Under the pieces are notes generated by a model. It searched no databases. It was given only the letters and a program-made list of their open reading frames with translations, and was not told the origin of the DNA. Below are positions 60,796 through 64,000 of a stretch of 64,000 nucleotides of DNA, one piece after another. A program made the translations under genes and the position numbers. Positions within the stretch are counted from its first letter, which is position 1; each line of letters begins with the position of its first letter. The stretch comes from Anaerostipes sp. (GTDB taxonomy: Bacteria; Bacillota; Clostridia; Lachnospirales; Lachnospiraceae). Location: positions 248,001-312,000 of the forward strand of contig JAQWFL010000001.1 in assembly GCA_028704435.1 (NCBI GenBank). The letters run 5' to 3'.

Positions 60796-63180
60796 TTATT
60801 TCAATATGAGATTTAATAAGGCTTGATATAATATACTAGGTTCAATTGGTTTTGCTAAATGTAAGTCCATTCCAGCATTTAATGATTCTTGTATATCTTC
60901 ATCAAATGCATTGGCTGTCATTGCGATAATTGGAATCTCTCTGGCATCTTTTCTATCTAAGTTTCTAATTTCTCGTGATGCTTCTAGTCCATTCATTCTA
61001 GGCATACGAATGTCCATTAATATGGCATCAAAATACCCTTCTATTGATGAAGTAAAAAGCTGGAGAGCTTCTAATCCATCCATAGCCTCTGTCACAGATA
61101 ATCCCCTGCTTTTCAGAAGCTTTTTTGCAATTTCACAATTTAATGGATGATCATCAACTAATAAAATACGTTTTCCTTCAAGTGCCTCAGTATTTACAAG
61201 GATTAATTTATCTGGAACTTTGGCTAATGGGCGATAATCATAGTGTAACGTAAAAGTAAATGTAGATCCTTTTCCCAATTGGCTTTCTACTGTAATATTC
61301 CCATTCATAAACGTAATAATCTGTTTTACGATGGTCAACCCTAGTCCAGTACCAGATATTTCTTTAGAATAAGGATTTATTTCCTGTTCAAAGGGTTGAA
61401 ATATTCTAGGCAAAAAATCCTGACTCATTCCATATCCAGTATCTTTTATCTCCACCTGATCAATTCGATGCTTCCCATCATCTTTCAATCGTTTCACTTG
61501 AACTTGAATTGTTCCTCCTTGTGGTGTAAACTTCAGTGCATTATTTAACAAATTCATAAACACTTGCTGTACTCTCAATCCATCAATAAACCATTCCGTC
61601 GTATCGTGTTTGTCAATGTTTGGATAAAGAAATGTAATATTTTTCTTGTCCATCTCTGGGGCGAGCATATCTACACATCCCTTTAGAATATTACCTCCTA
61701 TGATCCAGTCTGGACGCAGCTCAAATTTCCCATTTTCAATTCGGCTCATATCTAGAATATCATTGATGATATTTAGTAAATAATGACTTGAGTTATCAAT
61801 TTTGTTTAAGTAATTTTTTATTTCATAGGGATTATTCTCTTCCATTGCAAGTCTTGTCATACCAGTAATTGCATTCATAGGTGTTCGAATCTCATGACTC
61901 ATTTGTGCTAAAAATGTGGATTTTGATTTACTGGCAATCTTTGCAGCACTTAATGCTTTTTCTAGCTCTAACCTCTTTTTCTTTTCTTCTTCTAATAAAA
62001 GGGTAATGTCTGTTTGTATAAATAAACAGGTGTTTTGCACATCGTTATATCTAATATATCGAACTTTCTTGGCTCTTTTTTCTCCCCGCATATTCGTCAT
62101 ATGCATATAGAATTCATAAGAATTTTGATGTGCTAATGTTTGTCTAATATTCTGGATGGATGCTTTTTTAAAATATTCCTCTCGTTCCTCAGGAATAACA
62201 GAATTATTTGTAAAGCGAAGTAATGATATTGTATAGTCTTCTTCTACCAAGTCAGATTTATGAGTATTATAACTATTTTGTCCAAATAACATTACCGCAT
62301 TATTATCCTTAAAGTTTACACATCCTAATAAATCATAGTCGTCATTTACAGCAAAATGCATCATAATTTGAACTGTTTTGTCCTTATTAATGTCGTAGCA
62401 ATATTCAAAAACAAGAATATCATCTCCCGTTGGTGCTTTTATCAAGTGAATTAAATTATGTACCCATATAATCTTTCCATTTGGGAGATGAATCTGGTAC
62501 TCTAAATTAATCTCTTCTCCTGTTTTATGTTCCCTTAAAAGATACTCTTTTTGATGCAAAGCAAGATATTTTTCTTTTTCATTTGGATCAAGAATATAAG
62601 AGCCTATCTGCTCTCCTAATTCCTCAAAGGTATCAACGGATTGATTTTCAAGAAATCTATCATCCCATTGTAATTCAAGGCAGTTTCCTTTGCTTAAATT
62701 AAAACAAGCATGAGAAAGGAGCGTGTTCTTATTCTTAACTCCACGCTTTTTTTCAATCTCATACTTCTCTTCTAGCTCTTTTTCACTTTTCTTTAATCGT
62801 GTAACATCAAAATATGTTGCATAAATAATGGTAGTTTCCCCATCATAAGTATCATAGTTCAAACGCAGCATACACCATCTTGGTTGATGTGTTAAAGTTC
62901 GTGCCTGGTATGTAACCTCAACATTCTCTCCAGTTTGGACTCCATGACGAATCTTGAATCTGACTTCTGTTTTATCACAATCTTCCACACCAAACAAAGA
63001 ATCCTTGTCAAATGCTGCTTGAATATCCTCCTTTGTTCCATCCATCAATTGACAAAAACCATCATTCGCATATTCTAGTGTAAAATGAAATGCTTTATCT
63101 ACATGATAAATACAAATTCCACAATCAATCTGATTCAATAACTGTTGCTCTTTTTCATTTATATGAATCGTTGTATTCAT
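60796..63180 (-). CDS. Hybrid sensor histidine kinase with C-terminal receiver
   Basis: This 794-residue soluble kinase has no membrane span. An N-terminal PAS-like domain (about 10-130, QIDCGICIYHVDKAFHFTLE) and a second PAS-like part (about 150-270) lead to a coiled coil. HisKA follows with the phosphorylated His429 in FLAQMSHEIRTPMNAITGM. HATPase shows ILKGCVDMLAPEMD, NLLNNALKFTPQGG, KDTGYGMSQDFL and EISGTGLGLTIVKQI. The receiver ends with phospho-acceptor Asp723 in AILMDIRMPRMNGLEASREI. There is no HPt domain or output domain, so a separate HPt protein is needed. It is placed at the head of the V-ATPase gene string. Confidence 0.95.
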   Translation of the reverse strand: MNTTIHINEKEQQLLNQIDCGICIYHVDKAFHFTLEYANDGFCQLMDGTKEDIQAAFDKDSLFGVEDCDKTEVRFKIRHGVQTGENVEVTYQARTLTHQPRWCMLRLNYDTYDGETTIIYATYFDVTRLKKSEKELEEKYEIEKKRGVKNKNTLLSHACFNLSKGNCLELQWDDRFLENQSVDTFEELGEQIGSYILDPNEKEKYLALHQKEYLLREHKTGEEINLEYQIHLPNGKIIWVHNLIHLIKAPTGDDILVFEYCYDINKDKTVQIMMHFAVNDDYDLLGCVNFKDNNAVMLFGQNSYNTHKSDLVEEDYTISLLRFTNNSVIPEEREEYFKKASIQNIRQTLAHQNSYEFYMHMTNMRGEKRAKKVRYIRYNDVQNTCLFIQTDITLLLEEEKKKRLELEKALSAAKIASKSKSTFLAQMSHEIRTPMNAITGMTRLAMEENNPYEIKNYLNKIDNSSHYLLNIINDILDMSRIENGKFELRPDWIIGGNILKGCVDMLAPEMDKKNITFLYPNIDKHDTTEWFIDGLRVQQVFMNLLNNALKFTPQGGTIQVQVKRLKDDGKHRIDQVEIKDTGYGMSQDFLPRIFQPFEQEINPYSKEISGTGLGLTIVKQIITFMNGNITVESQLGKGSTFTFTLHYDYRPLAKVPDKLILVNTEALEGKRILLVDDHPLNCEIAKKLLKSRGLSVTEAMDGLEALQLFTSSIEGYFDAILMDIRMPRMNGLEASREIRNLDRKDAREIPIIAMTANAFDEDIQESLNAGMDLHLAKPIEPSILYQALLNLILK

Positions 63181-63209
63181 ACTATTTCCCCCTGATTGTA
63201 TTTGTATTC

Positions 63210-63238
63210 ATTCTACTCCTAATCTTTCATCCTTTCAA
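63210..63238 (-). promoter_or_regulatory. Promoter of the histidine kinase (and probably of the V-ATPase string)
   Basis: On the minus strand TTGAAA (63238-63233), 17 bp, TAGAAT (63215-63210), then a GGGGGAAAT ribosome site before the ATG at 63180. I see no other clear promoter before the ATPase genes, but one could hide in the kinase 3' end. Confidence 0.6.
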
Positions 63239-63274
63239 CTGTTATCTATTTTACTCTTTTGAAAAAGAGCAGAA

Positions 63275-63302
63275 AAAATCCAGCAAAAATATGCTGGATT
63301 TT
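63275..63302 (-). terminator. Intrinsic terminator after the SH3-domain gene
   Basis: On the minus strand AAAATCCAGCA (63302-63292) pairs with TGCTGGATTTT (63285-63275) over a 6-base loop, followed by further T. Confidence 0.85.
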
Positions 63303-63311
63303 AAAATTATT

Positions 63312-64000
63312 TTATTGATTTGGATCTTTATCGTTAATGCTTAAAACCTTAGGGTCATTCCCTAAATCTCCTTGATATACAATGGTTATGGTATTGCCAT
63401 TCAAAATTCCATTTACAGATGTTATTTTAGCATGACCTGTATAAATTGTATATTCAACTCCCTTGTAGTTGATAAGAAGATTGTTCATACTTCCTTCAAC
63501 AACTTTTGCTTTGATTTTTGTTGTTTTTTGCTTTGTTGGCTGCTTTGCTTCTGTAGTCGTTGGTTTCTTTCTTTGTGTTGTAGCAGTATGTTTTCTAGCA
63601 GTTGTTGTTTTATGCTTTTTCGCTGTGGTTGTTGGCTTCTTTTTCGCAGTTGTTACTTTTACCTTATTTGAAGATAAATCCGCTGCAAATACATAGGCTG
63701 TCTTTCCTTTATAAGTAATTCTAGCCCAGCCGTTGTCACATTCTCCCGTACGATTCACTGCTTGTCCTGCCTTCAAGTATCCAATTTTCTTTCCTGCAAT
63801 GTTCGGATTGGTACGAACATTAAGAGGTAGTTTTGCATACATTGTATCGTCTCTTTTTGTAATCTTGACTTTCTTAGCTTTCTTGACAACTTTTTTAATT
63901 TCCTTCTTTGCGTTGTCATCATTATCCACAAGCTTAACAACCTTACAATTGATGGAACCATCTTTTAAAATATCACCTTCATATGTAATTGCCACAATAT
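63312..64000 (-). CDS. SH3-domain protein, 5' end outside window
   Basis: The frame is open to the right edge (bases 63996-64000 are in frame before GTG 63995), so the N-terminus, probably with a signal peptide, lies outside. The seen 228 residues have an EGDILKDGSINCKVVKLVDN strand-rich segment, then a bacterial SH3 domain (MYAKLPLNVRTNPNIAGKKI to AYVFAADLSS). A Lys/Thr-rich linker with repeated TTAKK units follows. A final ~65-residue beta-rich domain (INYKGVEYTIYTGHAKITSV to ITIVYQGDLG) closes with KDPNQ. The first and last domains resemble each other (VxYxGDL pattern), suggesting a repeated beta domain in a surface protein. Confidence 0.8.
   Translation of the reverse strand, partial: IVAITYEGDILKDGSINCKVVKLVDNDDNAKKEIKKVVKKAKKVKITKRDDTMYAKLPLNVRTNPNIAGKKIGYLKAGQAVNRTGECDNGWARITYKGKTAYVFAADLSSNKVKVTTAKKKPTTTAKKHKTTTARKHTATTQRKKPTTTEAKQPTKQKTTKIKAKVVEGSMNNLLINYKGVEYTIYTGHAKITSVNGILNGNTITIVYQGDLGNDPKVLSINDKDPNQ

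Overview
The window is low-GC DNA from an anaerobic Firmicute, most likely a Clostridia member of the Lachnospiraceae. Support comes from the AT-rich coding style, strong AGGAGG ribosome binding sites, a PolC-type replicase, the Firmicute pyrH-frr-uppS-cdsA-dxr-rseP-ispG-polC and rimP-nusA-ylxR-ylxQ-infB-rbfA gene orders, a V/A-type ATPase, and a DUF6472-like small protein. The exact genus cannot be read from the sequence. I found no rRNA, tRNA, CRISPR array, insertion sequence or prophage, and no gene-free stretch longer than 300 bases.

Region by region. 1-3005: the end of pdxS, then pdxT (glutamine-dependent PLP synthase), a type-2 malate/lactate dehydrogenase and a Nudix hydrolase. 3100-8152: an accessory stretch with a solitary HicB-like regulator under a dyad promoter, an SH3/NlpC-P60 cell-wall hydrolase, a degenerate DHFR-fold protein next to a secreted nuclease, a DUF6472-like protein, and two paralogous lipoproteins on the minus strand. 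8313-12508: a type IIA topoisomerase pair. 12522-17693: a GT2 glycosyltransferase, an LCP cell-wall ligase, an orphan acetolactate synthase small subunit, a DUF815 AAA+ ATPase, an HPt protein behind a perfect 17-bp dyad, and a small membrane protein. 17706-36059: the large housekeeping block for UMP kinase, ribosome recycling, undecaprenyl and phospholipid precursors, the MEP isoprenoid pathway, PolC, translation initiation and ribosome maturation, NrnA, TruB and RibF.

36110-49416: mixed single genes. These are a cytidylate-kinase-like protein, a lone tyrosine recombinase, an MFS transporter, an OLD-family ATPase/nuclease with a cysteine cluster, a broken diguanylate cyclase, a rhodanese lipoprotein, a B12-binding radical SAM protein, a divergent shikimate dehydrogenase, a frameshifted anti-sigma-like gene, dtd, ttcA and an AraC regulator. 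49447-63180 (minus strand): one very tight gene string. It runs from a hybrid histidine kinase through nine V/A-ATPase genes (G-like, C, I, K, F, E, A, B, D) into an acyl-ACP thioesterase, an LDH/MDH-family enzyme with Arg at the substrate-specificity position, and an iron-type alcohol dehydrogenase. 63312-64000 is the 3' part of an SH3-containing secreted-type protein.

The housekeeping blocks behave as expected. The most unusual items are the solitary HicB with an operator laid exactly over its promoter, the HPt gene whose -10 box sits in the loop of a 17-bp perfect dyad, the V-ATPase/metabolic supercluster headed by a histidine kinase, the LDH-like enzyme with the malate-type Arg, the degenerate DHFR-fold protein, and two recently decayed signalling genes.
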